NCBI GenBank assembly: GCA_037952775.1
Contig: JBANAY010000003.1
Location: forward strand, 19,654,001 to 19,718,000
Source: Clonostachys chloroleuca
Taxonomy: Eukaryota; Ascomycota; Sordariomycetes; Hypocreales; Bionectriaceae
DNA length: 64,000 nt
Direction: 5' to 3'
The notes beneath the pieces were generated by a model that ran no database searches, had not been told where the DNA came from, and saw only the letters and a program-made list of their open reading frames with translations. The position numbers and the translations under genes were made by a program. Positions 46,679 to 58,335 of the stretch are shown here, one piece after another; position 1 is the first letter of the stretch, and every line of letters starts with the position of its first letter.

Positions 46679-49041
46679 ATGATGGCGCTTCAAAGGGCCT
46701 CCCTCATTTCCATTGGAGAGGTGCCTTATTATGTGCCAGCTTCATCGCGAAAGATCGCCTCGTCTCTAACACAGATCTGGACTGCTTCCAAAGAAGAGAC
46801 CCCTTCCGAGTTCGCGCCTTGCACAATTTTCCTGTGTGATCATGCAACGGTGATGAACTCGAGTTCCTTGTCATCTTTTCTTGAAGAGAAATCGAGGCTC
46901 TGGCTTGCCACTGATGACGTATTCTCGAATGATTTTCTCAAGCATGTTTATATCATGCCGCCCATTCCTATGGCTTTGGCTGTAGAGGACACTGATGAGC
47001 TTGACTTGCTGTTCAAGAAATGGGGAGTGGCGACTGCCCATCTCCTCTATGGTAATGATGATAGCGACCCTTGGATGCCCGGACCGTATGCAAACTCGGG
47101 CTCCGTCTTTCATGCCGTTTGGCGATTGTTCCCAGATACGAATGGGGCCTTCATGTTCCCGACAGTTCCCTCTGAGCATGACCCTAGAGCGTGCGTACTA
47201 TACTCTGCGTTGCAGACACTATCAAGCCACTGATACCATCGCAGATTTGTCAATCCTGGAACTGCAGGTGTTCCTGTCCCAAGCCGATGCTACTACCCGG
47301 ATCCATCCCCAGAGAAACCTCTTTCAGGAATGAGAGTTGCCATCAAAGACAACATTGACGTCGCTGGCGTTCCCACAAGTGTCGGCAGTAAAGCCTTCGC
47401 TGAACTCTACGGTACAAGAGATAAGAATGCTCTCTGCGTCGAAAGGCTGCTCGATGCAGGAGCTTTGATTATCGGCAAAGCCAAGACCGTCCAGTTTGCT
47501 TCTGGAGAAGGTGCACGAGACTGGATCGACTACCAGGCTCCCTTTAACCCAAGAGGCGATGGCTACCAAGACCCTGAATGCAGCAGCGCTGGGAGCGCAA
47601 CGGCATGCTCAGCATATGACTGGGTTGATATTGCCCTTGGGACTGATAGTAAGAAATGCCAAAGCTTGTCATTGTTGGCTGTGATGGGAGATTGACATAC
47701 CACCCAGCTATTGGGAGTATCATAGGTCCGGCTGCGCATCACGGCCTGTTTGGTCTTCGGCCTTCGCTTGGAAGTGTTCCTATGTCAGGGATTGTCCCCT
47801 TTTCCAAGTGAGTTCATTCGTGAGTTTGCTGTTTAAATGACCACGCAAGCTGATTCCCAACAGACAACTGGATACTGTCGGCCCCTTCACTCGGACCGCG
47901 TCGTTGGCTACAAAGGTCATGCAGGTCTTGACTGCCGCTGATATGACAGCACTGCAATATTTGAAAAACATTCAACTGCTTTACCCTGCGGATATGTTTG
48001 GCAGCCTACCTGAGTATTCCACATTTACCGAGCCGTTCATTCAACAGCTTGAAGAGTTCCTTGGTGTGAAAAGAGTGAACGTCAGTATAAGAGAAAAGTT
48101 CAAAGAGCAGGATATCGCAGGGGGAAAGTCAATTGACGAGTTCCTAAGCCAAGTAAGCTTACAACTGAGAGAAAGGTAAAATGGACAGCTAACACGATTC
48201 AGACGGCGGCTCGTATTCAATTGTTCGATTGCTACAGAAGCTGTGCCCCCTTCTTAGATGAGTATAAGAAGACGTTCAACAAGACGGCATTCGCGGATCC
48301 GTACATCAGATTCAAATGGTGCGATTCCATAGATCAATCTGTATCGAATTGCGCGGGCTAAATGGCATACAGGAAACTCGGGGAGAAAATCACCCAACAG
48401 CAGTACGAGGAAGCGATTTCTCAGAGAGACGTTTTGAGGGAATGGGTTTTGCAGAAGCTGATCCCCAAAAACAGCCTTAATGAAGTGCAGAGCATTCTGA
48501 TTATGCCTAACGGTAAGACCGAGGAGTTATATCGCTATCGTTATGACGGGTAAGATTTGCCACAGGGTGTTCATTCCACCCTGCTCCTTTTCCTCAATCA
48601 CTTGATGAAACTTCTCTGCGTCTGACTTTCACTCCGGTAGGCGAACACTCGAAGAAGAAGCAATTTTAAAACAAGGCTATGGCTTTAAAAACAGCTTCCT
48701 TGCCACTTTGGCAGGCCTACCATTCTTCAACGTGCCGGGTAAGAGGCATTTTCTTAGCACCAAAAGCTTGGGAATTGCCGCTAATGCACCGAGATAGTCG
48801 GCCAAATACCGTACATTTCTACCGTCACGGAGACATCTGAAGTCATTCCAGGAAACATTGGTCTCGTTGGCCCGAAAGGTGGGAGACTACCCTAGGCTAG
48901 GTACTCTCCAATCACTAAAATGGCCATTCTGTAGGGTCGGATATTGCCCTGTTGCAACTCGTGGAAGATTTTCTAGATGCCGCCCCTGGTCTTCACTCAC
49001 GCGTGATGACTGGAGCTAGGGCCTTTGAAGATAAGGCCTGA
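46679..49041 (+). CDS. Amidase-signature hydrolase with N-terminal extension
   Basis: Nine exons (46,679-47,190, 47,245-47,648, 47,708-47,807, 47,864-48,152, 48,203-48,318, 48,373-48,549, 48,641-48,738, 48,798-48,878, 48,935-49,041) give 627 residues with every junction in frame. A domain of about 170 residues precedes the amidase part. The triad can be followed: the Lys in [17 protein letters not shown], the cis-Ser in [15 protein letters not shown], and the nucleophile Ser in [20 protein letters not shown], where the common GGS is IGS. The last exons carry GLPFFNVP and [14 protein letters not shown]. It hydrolyses an amide to acid and ammonia. The pairing with an amino-acid transporter is suggestive of amide nitrogen or carbon use. 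The high intron number contrasts with the intronless neighbour. Confidence 0.88.
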
Positions 49042-49495
49042 TGCCCTGCTTTAAGTTTCTATCTATATATAAGTAACGAAAGGAGGAAAGCTAGTATGGG
49101 TGCTCACTTCCAGACATTTGATGGCCTAGTTGTAGTGTTGGGTAGGTATGGAACAGGCCCTTTAGGAGTGATTCAAATGCCCTGATAAGAAATGGGGGGC
49201 GTTCTTGAAGTAGCCTTAGTAAGATTGCTATTATTGATTCAAATGAATCTGATTAGCATATGAGTTGGCGGCTTGTTTCTAGATACAGAGATGGTTTCCT
49301 TGTAAAGTTCCCGGCGCATAACCTCAGGAAATGCAGATACCACCACTGAGAGGACTTCTATTGAGTGAATAAATACAAGTATGTGACCAATCTAGAAACA
49401 AGCGAGATCTTGGTTGAGCTAGGATATCATGACATCCTGTTGATGTTGCCGGTTTTGGTGTCATCACGCCTTGAGTGCTACGAGAGAAACACCCG
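49042..49495. other. Intergenic stretch, no gene seen
   Basis: Downstream of the amidase. Only short frames, none with a motif. Confidence 0.4.
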
Positions 49496-49781
49496 TTACT
49501 GCGACTCCTCTGGTATGCGATAATAACGGCGTACCGCCTGGATGTCCCTACCCAGCGAGCCCCTCAATTTGGTGATGACCCGTCTGTCGGCGGTAGTTGA
49601 TTTGTCTAAGATAGCGATCCCCAAGCCCTGTATTTGAAAAGAAAAGGGGATTAGTTACGCAATAACCTAGACGATTGAAGGCACGTACCATATTGATCGC
49701 CTCACTACTGATTTTTATCAACCCGCTCGGTAACGGCTGCCTTAACTGCGTTGTTTGCGGAGTAAAGATCCGACTTGTCAA
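49496..49781 (-). pseudogene. Short 3' gene fragment beside the AT block
   Basis: On the minus strand a frame reads ISSEAINM, then an intron with GTACGT and TACAG ends (about 49,628-49,690), then GLGIAILDKSTTADRRVITK and DIQAVRRYYRIPEESQ before TAA at 49,496-49,498. The intron and the coding-like second exon suggest the real 3' end of a gene. Its 5' part meets the RIP-saturated block at about 49,810 and cannot be followed. I do not recognise the family. Confidence 0.35.
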
Positions 49782-49814
49782 TGAGGGCGCGCAGTAAGTC
49801 GGAATGCGCTATTT

Positions 49815-52030
49815 GAAGCTAAAAGACCTTGTGATAGAAGAAAATACTATATTTATTATATATAGAAATAAAAATAGAATTAGAATTTATTTAGAAAAAA
49901 TTAAAGAAATACTATAATAAAATAAAATTAAAAGAACTAATCTTAAAGAAGGAAAATAAAATCTATTTACTTTATAAAAATATTATAATATTATAATTAA
50001 ATAATAAATTAGATTATAAAAAATTAAAACTATTTAAAATCCTAGAGAAAAAATTAGATACTAATTATAAACTATTATTACTAGATATAATATATATCTA
50101 TTTAGTTTTTTATATTTTATTATTTAAAAAAGTATTAAAAAATATTCTAAATTAAAATTATCTAATTAAGATCTATAAAGAAAAATATAAATTAAAAAAA
50201 AAAAAAAAAATACTAAAAAGAAAATTAAAAATAAATAAATATTTTATTTAAGAAAATAAAAAAAATATAATAAAAAAGATAATATATAAGAATTTACTAA
50301 ATATTTAAAAAACTATTAATAGTTTATCTACTAGTTCTATTAGAAAAAGAAAAATTAATAATATTATCCTAAGTAATATTACTAAAAAGATTCTCTATAA
50401 AAAAATTAAAAAAGAAATTAGAAAAATTAATTATCTCTATAATATAAGTACTTTAGATTTAGAATACTAATTTAGCTTTTTAAGCTTAGATATACTCTAA
50501 CTCTTCCTAATAATTCTTTTTCTTTACTTTCTTCTATTCCTTCTTTTCTAATTCTTCTATATTATTTAGATCTTTTTTTAATATCTTTATATTCTTTTTA
50601 TAATACTATTTCTATATTTTCTATAAATAGAAAATTTATATAAAAGTTTTAACTAATACTATCTTAATCTAAGATTCTTTATCTTTAAAATAAGAAATCT
50701 TCTTATTAATTTTCTTAATTATATAAATTAATAGCTATATAATATAAATTATAGAAAATATACTTACTTAATAATATTAGAAATTATAAATAGTTATATA
50801 AATAATCTAAATAATAATAACTTATATAATAATTAATATTTAGAATAATAATATATAATATATTCTTCTTAATATAATAAAAATATAGAAAAACTATATA
50901 TAAGAATATATTCTAACTTCTAGATATAATTATATACTAATTTAGATTTCTTTTATTTTAATATATAGCTAGATATTTTATTAGTAAGTAATTATTATAT
51001 AAAATAAATATAGAATTAAGTATATATAATAATAGTATAGTATAATAAAATAATCTTAAGAATAAAACTAATAGGAAGAGAGTATTATATTATAAATAAA
51101 AACTACTTTTAAACTATATAAAGTTATATATAAAATAAATAGAAAGTAACTTATTTTAATAACTAATAAAGATAACTTTATTTTAAAAAAGTAAAATCTT
51201 AAGTAAAAACTATTATAAATACTCTAGTAAATATATTAGTATATATATATATTTATTTCTATAGCTTAAATACTCTTTTAAATAGTTATTAATAATATTT
51301 TCTATATATCTATTATTATTAGCTCTATAATACTTATATATTAATAATAACTTATATTATATAGTCTATAATAATCTAATTATACTATATAGAATAATAC
51401 TCTAATTAATTATATTCTAACCTACCCTAGACCTCTATTCAGTATAAGTTGCCTAACTATTATAATAGTTATTAATATAATTATCTATATATCTATTATT
51501 ACTAGCTCTATAATACTTATATGTTAATAGTAACTTATATTATATAGCTTATAATAACCTAATTATACTACTTAGAATAATACTCTGATTAGTTTAACTC
51601 TAATCTACCCTAGACCCTGTCTAGTATAAGTTAACTAACTGTTATATCTCTACTATTAGAGAGTTATTATATATATAAGTTAAGTTAAATTCTACTCCTA
51701 TATATAGTAAAACTACTAATTTCTTAATAGACTTTTTTATTAAAGCTCTCTATCTAGCTCCTACTATTATAATAAGTATTAAGATAGCTAATATTAAGAA
51801 TAGTAATATAGAGAGATAGAATAAGAGTACTAGTATAAGTCTAACTATAGATAATTCTCCTATTCCTCCTCCGGTAGTAGATAATATATTTAAGGATAAA
51901 TAGAAAGCTATTAAAATTATTAGTAAAAAGATAATTAATAGTAAGCTATACTATAGAGTAGACTAGAAACTAACTTATAAGCTAGAGGAGAATTATATAA
52001 ATATAGGGGAGTTAATTAAGGACTAGAAGA
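49815..52030. repeat. RIP-saturated AT-rich repeat block
   Basis: About 2.2 kb of almost pure A+T with stops in all frames. It contains one full and one partial copy of the LTR relic (51,088-51,646). Towards the right the G+C content rises step by step and merges into a recognisable but stop-ridden coding relic at 51,943-52,200. No gene is present in the rest. Confidence 0.85.
51088..51646 (+). mobile_element. RIP-saturated LTR relic plus a tandem partial copy
   Basis: 51,088-51,464 (377 bp) matches the relic at 2,606-2,978 almost base for base over most of its length, from TATTATAAATAAA to CTAACTATTATA. 51,465-51,646 repeats the last 180 bases of the same unit directly after it. The order and spacing fit a full LTR followed by a 5'-truncated LTR in the same orientation. 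This could come from nested insertion or unequal recombination. Confidence 0.7.
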
Positions 52031-52200
52031 AGTTAAAGATATATCGACAGAAAGGAAGCAAGGGAACTAGGAGCTGGATAGCTCAGCCCGTACAGAAAGC
52101 TGGAGTTTCCAAAAAGGCTATAAAGAGTCATAGATAAGGAAAGAAGAGTAATAACAAGGACTCTACAAAACGCCCCCGTGGCCGCCCCCGAAAGATGTGA
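51943..52200 (+). pseudogene. Chromodomain/AT-hook gene relic, RIP-damaged
   Basis: Read in one frame, the 86 codons give LYYRVD-stop-KLTYKLEENYINIGELIKD-stop-KKL and end with KRPRGRPRKM before TGA. The two TAG stops fall where chromodomain-type sequences have Trp (usual form YxVxWxP..EPxxNLxNAxELIxxW). Trp TGG to TAG is the classic RIP change. A third stop, TAA, lies further on. KRPRGRPRK is an AT-hook that would bind the minor groove of AT-rich DNA. The left half is AT-converted and the right 170 bases are nearly undamaged, so the edge of RIP lies inside this gene. The 5' part is unrecoverable. Chromodomain homology is judged by eye only. Confidence 0.5.
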
Positions 52201-52274
52201 TCGAACAATCATTATATCACACCAGCAGCACCCGGCCCACCAAAATTCAAGAAGATGCTGCCGTTGCTCGGCGT

Positions 52275-52517
52275 TTAGGTAGCTGGGACGCGAAGTATCT
52301 CGATTCGAACCGTCTCGTTCGACGCCTGGTTAGTATAGTCGAGAGGTGCCATCATTGTACCGCAATCGCCAGGTAGTTCCCCATTGATAAGGCACGGTTC
52401 CCAGTGCACCTGGTCCGCAGAGCAGGTACGTTTCTGGGTAATATGTTGCCGAGCATTGACTGGACTGGCAAGTGCTATGGAAATGGAGGTAGTGAGGAAG
52501 CTCCTTGAGAAATGCAT
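52275..52517 (-). pseudogene. Truncated 5' end of a secreted TAP-like peptidase
   Basis: The frame opens with a signal peptide (MHFSRSFLTTSISIALASPV) and continues VHWEPCLINGELPGDCGTMM and APLDYTNQASNETVRIEILR. The W-x-P-C....CG...PLDY pattern is the usual mature N-terminus of fungal tripeptidyl-aminopeptidase-like alpha/beta hydrolases. It stops at TAA after 80 codons, only about 75 bp from the RIP-edge gene relic, and the catalytic domain is absent. This is a fragment left by a rearrangement or insertion. Confidence 0.6.
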
Positions 52518-52569
52518 TGTAAAGGCGAAAAGTGAATATAACTAAGATGCTGATGGATGAGCCTGGCAT

Positions 52570-53134
52570 ATATGTGAGAACTCACCCGGCTTTATATGTC
52601 GTAGGTAAATCTTTGATCGGCCTTGATCTGTCTATGTTTGGAACCACCCACAACTATTAATTTCCCAGTTCGCTCAGAAAGGCATCAAGATATCTATCAT
52701 CCGACCGCAAATGATCGCATTTGGGCCTTTCTCTTCCATCACGTAAAGAGGATTACGGAGATTAAGGCTTAGACAAGAAATAGCCTTAAATATTTCTGTA
52801 CTGTGAAACCTCTAAAAACAAGCACCCATGCCGAAGCAAGTTAGAATGGAAGTGCAGGAGAACCAACCACATTGAAGTGACTACGAGCTGGTCAATGTCG
52901 ATGACTGTAGAATGCACCAGGCTGACTGGATTATGGCACAGGGTGTAATAACAATTCATAGCTCAGCCCTGTGGTTCTCTGTGGGGGCGACGACGGAAAC
53001 GGACCAGAAGTTGTTACGGCTTGGCACGAGGTCCCACATAATTAGTCATTGCGATCAATGCCTAATCTTTTGCCCTGTGGCGTTAACAGTAGCGACTGGA
53101 GCAGAAGTGAACCACGCAGACCAGCGCACCGCGC
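52570..53134. other. Intergenic stretch, no gene seen
   Basis: Ordinary composition with a 102-codon plus-strand frame at 52,912-53,220 that overlaps the next gene and has no motif. Confidence 0.4.
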
Positions 53135-53946
53135 TCAGCGCTCCTCACTCGGTACGAACAAGGGTTCCAAATCATGTCCATCATGCGGTTGATGTGGTTG
53201 CCGCCTTAACTGCGCTCTAAATCTCCTGAGTTCCCTTCGGGCTTTGAAAAAGTACCAAGACGAAAGCGTTAAGCAAAAGGGAGCACTATTTGGAATCCCA
53301 GTTAATGTAAGCAACGCTGCGATGGGTCGGCGAGGCAGTTGGGGCCGGGGCGGTCGGGCGGGACTCACGTTAATAAGAGCCGAACACACGCAGCGGCCAA
53401 GCCCTTTTTGAGTGCATCGCTGCAGCTCCCCGAATCGCCGCACACCGAGTTGCTCATGCTGATGGCCATGACAGCCAGGCCATATGCACCGGTGCCCAGG
53501 GCGGAGAGGCCAATGAAGCCGATGCTGAGAAAGTATGCGACGTGAAAATTGCAGAAAAGGAAGCAAAAAGACGTAATAGCGAATAAAGCTATCTCTACGA
53601 AGCCGGCAAAGGCGATTGTAAATATGGCTTGAGGATCGACAACCGTCGATGTGTCTGTCAACCCAACCTGTGATGCGGCATTCGCGGCGAGCCCTGCGGT
53701 GAGACCCTCTGCAGCGACCACGGCGGCACCTATGGAAAGTATCATGGTCACTGCCGGTGCCCGTCGTGTTAGAATTTCTCCCTCGGTCGCCAGCAGAAGG
53801 GTTGGGCCCCCGTCAGTGAGGAAGGCTAGATGTGGTCGGGGCCGGTCAGTGGATGCCATCGCATGGGCTGGCGATCGCTGGTCTCGGGGTGTGGCAACGG
53901 GCGCATAGGCGCCCTCTGAAGTGTCGGGCCGTTCGGTGACGACCAT
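53135..53946 (-). CDS. Unknown four-helix membrane protein
   Basis: Two exons (53,946-53,369 and 53,285-53,135) give 242 residues. The first 60 are polar. Four hydrophobic segments follow: about residues 67-90 (VTMILSIGAAVVAAEGLTAG), 105-130 (AIFTIAFAGFVEIALFAITS), 130-155 (FLSIGFIGLSALGTGAYGLA) and a last one at the exon junction (FCLTLSSWYFF). The third to fourth loop has a Cys pair (CGDSGSC). The tail is basic, then acidic. The layout recalls tetraspan proteins of the MARVEL/SUR7 kind, but I see no defining motif. The splice junction is clean and the frame intact. It is a rare intact gene between repeat relics, so it may be lineage-specific. Confidence 0.65.
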
Positions 53947-55184
53947 CTTGTCCTAGCTTAGGGTTGAAGCCGGGGCGCGCTTACCTCTGGGGGGACAAGA
54001 ACTATATGTACTCGAGGGAGACTCTGATCGGGTCTTGGTGGGAAAGATATGACCGAATCTAGGCAGAATACGGGCGAGAGCTGAATGTCGATCACTGGAT
54101 ATTAATTACACTTCCACCCGCAGCTGCTGGGGTGCCTTGGGAGTTGGAGTGCGCCTCGTCAGTGACTAGTGGGGCCGCACCACCCATCCCGCACCACAGG
54201 ACGTTGCTCCGTGCATACCTGGATTGTTTTCGCCTCTCAGGATAAAGACGAGGTTGTCGCCGCTCTAATTACCCCTTTCGGCCTAGGATAAGCTTTATCC
54301 AATGTCTATTAGAAAGGCAGAAGGTGAGGCAAATTAGCGCCGTCCTTTATGTTTTGCACGTACTGATTGGGCACTGGCAGTGCGATGTTAGCCTTGCCAA
54401 CAATGCAGCAAATGGAGAACCCCACACTATTGTCAATATGTATGTGGTTACCTACCTCCATGTGTAGAAGTCGACGAGACAGACTGGGAACCAGGCTGCT
54501 TCCAAGATATCGGAAGTGACCCTTGAACTCCAACCGAAGTCAATAGTCCTTGGCGTTATAAACCAATGTTAGGACTGCCTTTTGATAACTCAAGAAGATA
54601 ATTAAATAACAAAAAAATTGAGGTGGGCACCGCAGGTACCGTAGATCTCAGCTTCAGCTTGAACGGACCTACCAGTAATCTGGCAGTGACTCGTTGATTG
54701 GCATGGGAACGCCCCTGCCCATGCGCCTCGAGTCACGTGAGCGTGCGTGTATCTTAATATCAATGGCGATACACTGCCGAGAAAACTTGCACTGTCATGC
54801 AGAGCCCGATGCCCCTCTATACTTTTACGCACTAATAAGTATCTGGGCCAGCTCCGCTAGCCAAAAGCTTTGTTTTTTTTCGGTTCTACTTTTGTTCCAT
54901 TTCTAGCTGTAGCGTTACAGAAGTATAGGTGTGTAGCTTATGTACCTCTCCACTATTTTTCGACAGTTGTTCAAGGGGAAGAGGAAACTACATATACTCA
55001 AAACAATACATATTTCTTTAAGACACTCGTGCAGATATCAGTTGAGTCGTGCATTACGCACGCGGGTTATCGAATCCAGACGCCTGAACCTTTCCACCCG
55101 TGTCGGATCCATCAATCTTTCATGAACCCAGCAGTCTTCCAGAGCAGGGCGGCCATGATGCACAAACCACTGCTGCCTGCCCTT
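53947..55184. other. Intergenic stretch, no gene seen
   Basis: The left part is the promoter of the membrane protein gene. A 161-codon plus-strand frame at 54,870-55,355 runs antisense to the chromodomain fragment at its end and shows no motif, so I do not call it. Confidence 0.4.
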
Positions 55185-55616
55185 CTAGGCCCGGGAAGCA
55201 AGAACATCAATCCCCTCATCAAACCCTCGATATGTGGCTCCAAAGTCGCCAATCATTTGCCGATGGAGGATGTTCCTTTTTGGCTCCCAACTTGTGGTAC
55301 CATCAGCCCATTCCAAGAGATAAGACCCTCTCTTCCATCGAGCAAGCAATCTTGAAACAGCATAAATGTCACTTTCCTCGCTTGTATTACTAGAATCTAG
55401 CCTCTCTGTACCGCGATTCGTGGACTCTGTCTTGCTCGCTCGGGTCCCAGCACCACGAGGCCGGCGTGTACTTGGCAGAACCGACGGTTGCGCCGTTGGC
55501 CCAGCGTTTGGGGTCGTATGTGATGCACATGATGTTGCCCATGTGAATTGGAGCTTGAGGGTGGCCCGGCCATTGACCTGTATCCGCTGGAGCATCGCAT
55601 CAGGAAGAGGCCACAA
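55185..55616 (-). pseudogene. Chromodomain protein gene, 5'-truncated by repeat
   Basis: The frame begins at the edge of the AT-rich repeat and runs about 143 codons to a stop. NGRATLKLQFTWA opens it, then a Ser/Pro/Arg-rich linker. DIYAVSRLLARWKRGSYLLE, WADGTTSWEP and KRNIL form a chromodomain (Y-x-V-x-x-L-x-x-R....Y-L-x-x-W....S-W-E-P-x-x-N-I). Its three aromatic-cage-type positions (Tyr, Trp, Trp) are visible. Chromodomains read methylated histone H3. The start lies within repeat DNA and cannot be found, so I read it as a truncated gene. It might still be the last exon of a longer gene. No stop interrupts the visible part. Confidence 0.6.
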
Positions 55617-56141
55617 ATTATCTAGAAACTAGTAGAAAATAAACTACTTTAGTTAAATCTATTAGCTATAGTATAGTATAGACTATATAGTATAGTAATA
55701 TACTTAAAACCTAGTATCTTACTAATTTACTTAATTTATATTACTATTATTCTATATATAATAAATATATCTATAGAGATATTATATTCTATAAAGATCT
55801 TTATAATATAATAGAATACTAAATAGTTATTAAACTTTTTCTTTAAAAGTAATAATAACTTCTTTTCTTCTATATAGATATTAAATATATCTAGCTTATT
55901 AGGAGAAGTAAAGTTTAGAGCTTTAAATATCTAATAGTAAAATAGAATATCTAGAAGGTATATATAAGAGCTAAGAAATAGTAAAAGATAGTACGGCTTA
56001 CCCGCCTTTAGAAATAGCGGGCCTAGTCTGCTAATTTAGGCGAATACTATATCGGGAAATCTTCAGCCCTATTATTGTTGAATTGAGAGACTATAGCCAC
56101 TATAAGTTAGTGACCGTATCGCTATAAGTTAGCGGTTGCAA

Positions 56142-56231
56142 CCACTAACTGTTAGCGATCGCAGCCACTAACTGTTAGCGATCGCAGCCACTAACTGTTA
56201 GCGATCGCAGCCACTAACTGTTAGCGATCGC
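56142..56231. repeat. 23-bp tandem repeat with two palindromes per unit
   Basis: The unit is CCACTAACTGTTAGCG followed by ATCGCAG. It occurs 3.9 times without a mismatch. Each unit contains TAACTGTTA (inverted arms TAAC/GTTA) and the 8-bp palindrome GCGATCGC. Degenerate half-units extend on both sides, from about 56,090 to 56,345 (CACTATAAGTTAGTGACCG, GCTATAAGTTAGCGGTTGC). There are no spacers of unique sequence, so it is not a CRISPR-like array. Confidence 0.85.
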
Positions 56232-58257
56232 TATCCCCTGTAACAGCTAGCCAATAGCGATTGAGACCGCTATCCGATAGCAACTACGATCACTAGCCAA
56301 TAGCGGTTGCAGCCACTGTGGTTCAGTGGCTACAGGCCGCTATGACCGCTACGGCTTAGCGGGCTCCAGTTCCCCTTTAGGGCTAGGAGCGTCAGCAGTG
56401 TTATTTATAGGTTATTAGACTATAATAGCCTAAATAAGGGTCTAGAAAATTCAGGAAAAAATCTGAGTAACTTCTAGTAGCTTAACCTATACCCAAGCTA
56501 CCCTATAACTAATCTACCCTAGACTAGACCTTAGATCTTAGATATCTTCTTCAGCTTTAAAGATAAGATATCTAATATCTATACTTAACTGATCAGCTTA
56601 ACTAGCTCTTTCAGATAAAAGTATATCTTAAAAAGGTTATATATATCCATCTTATGGTTTGGTAGTTATGAGTCGATTTTTTAGATTTCCTATAGTAATG
56701 AATTTTGCGGAAAATCAAAAGTGGCCTGGGAAGCTGCTGTAGCGGGTTTTAGAGTAGTTTTTAGTCGGTAGACCTATGAGAGAAATTGGTATATTTTTCC
56801 GGTTCCTCTCACCAAAATAAGATTCCTTTGCGCTATAAAATGCACTATAAACCGACTTCTTAGTGTGAAATTTGACTAAGTTATAGAGGAGTGTTCACTA
56901 TAAGTTAGAAGCTAAATTTTCCGCTGCTGCTAGTTATAGCGGTCTCAAGGCCTAATACACCTTGTAGGCCACTGTAATTTTAACAAGTATTTTAAAAACT
57001 CTATAAATAGCAGGTTTATCTAGAGAAGACTAGTAACTTTATTATTTATAATAAGTACCTTAGCTAGATAATAGAAGAGAAAAAGCCTTTAAAGTAAGTA
57101 TAAGTATAAGACTATTAGAGTTCTTATTTATATACTTTTACTTTCTACTATTACTAAAATACTAATTTATAATAGCTAGATTAATTACTATACTATTACT
57201 TTTAACTATCTTATTCCTATCTCTAATAATAACCCGGAAGTTTTATAGATTAATATTATTAAGATAGATAATAATAAAGAAGTATATATAGAAGAGATAC
57301 TACTATTTAAAATAAACCTAATAGAATATACTAATAAAAGAGTTCTAGTAGTCCTTTAGTATTATTAAAAGAGGAAAGGAACTTAGGACTAAGAAAGAAT
57401 TAACTCTAGAGTAGTATTTAGAGATATAGTAACTGAGTTTAGTAAAGAAAAACAGATAGAAAGCTTTAAATAGTAAGTATCCTAGATTAATATATTTTTT
57501 TTTTCTTTTCTATATTATTATATTACTTAGTAATATATAGTACTATATCTTATAGAATAAATTAACTAGCTAAGGATCTATATCTATAAATATAAGATAG
57601 AATACAAGCTATAAAGCTTAAAAGAAAAACTTAATTTAAAAAGTAATAGTAATAAGATAATAAAGAATTAGTTATATATAAGGAAAGAATAAGGTATACT
57701 AGAATATATTATAATATAATTCTTAATTTCTATAGTTATTAAGCTTAACTATATAAGGTATTTATACTGAGAATTACTGATTCTAATCTCAGGATAGATA
57801 AAAAGTAAAGAACTTATTAAATAGCTACTATTATACTATATAAATACCTTATAAGTATATAGGGAATAGTAGTATAATAGTTACTTAGTCTGAAGATAGA
57901 GGAGTATTATATTACTAGGTACTATAGTATATAGGCTTTATAATTCTATCTTAATAAGATTTTATATATATACTTAGTATAGAGTATAGAGTAATCTAAA
58001 TACTAGTAGTATACCTGTAACTATAGTAATTAGTATAAATAGTATATATCTAAATATTCTTTTAGTAGTTTCTTAAAGATAATTTTAAATATTCCTAGTA
58101 CTAGAGATTTATAATAATATTAGTTCTAACAGAAGATAAAGATAATTAGAACTGATATTATAAGTTAAGTATTATAATTACTAAGTTTTTAATAGATAGT
58201 AAAATTATATTAAAGGTAGTAGAGAAATAACTATAATATATATATTAAAATACTTTT

Positions 58258-58335
58258 CCTTTTCTCTCCTTTCCTCTTCTTTCCTCTTCTTTTCTCTCCT
58301 TTCCTCTTCTTCCCTCTCCTTTCTACTATACTTTC
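58258..58335. repeat. Polypyrimidine TTTCCTCTTC microsatellite
   Basis: Nearly 80 bases of imperfect TTTCCTCTTC/TTTCTCTCC repeats with almost no purine. Such mirror-like tracts can form triplex DNA. Confidence 0.7.

Noticed and set aside
54870..55355. 161-codon plus-strand frame
   Set aside because: Its right part is antisense to the chromodomain fragment and its left part has no recognisable feature.
56142..56231. CRISPR-like array
   Set aside because: The units abut directly with no unique spacers, and the genome is fungal.
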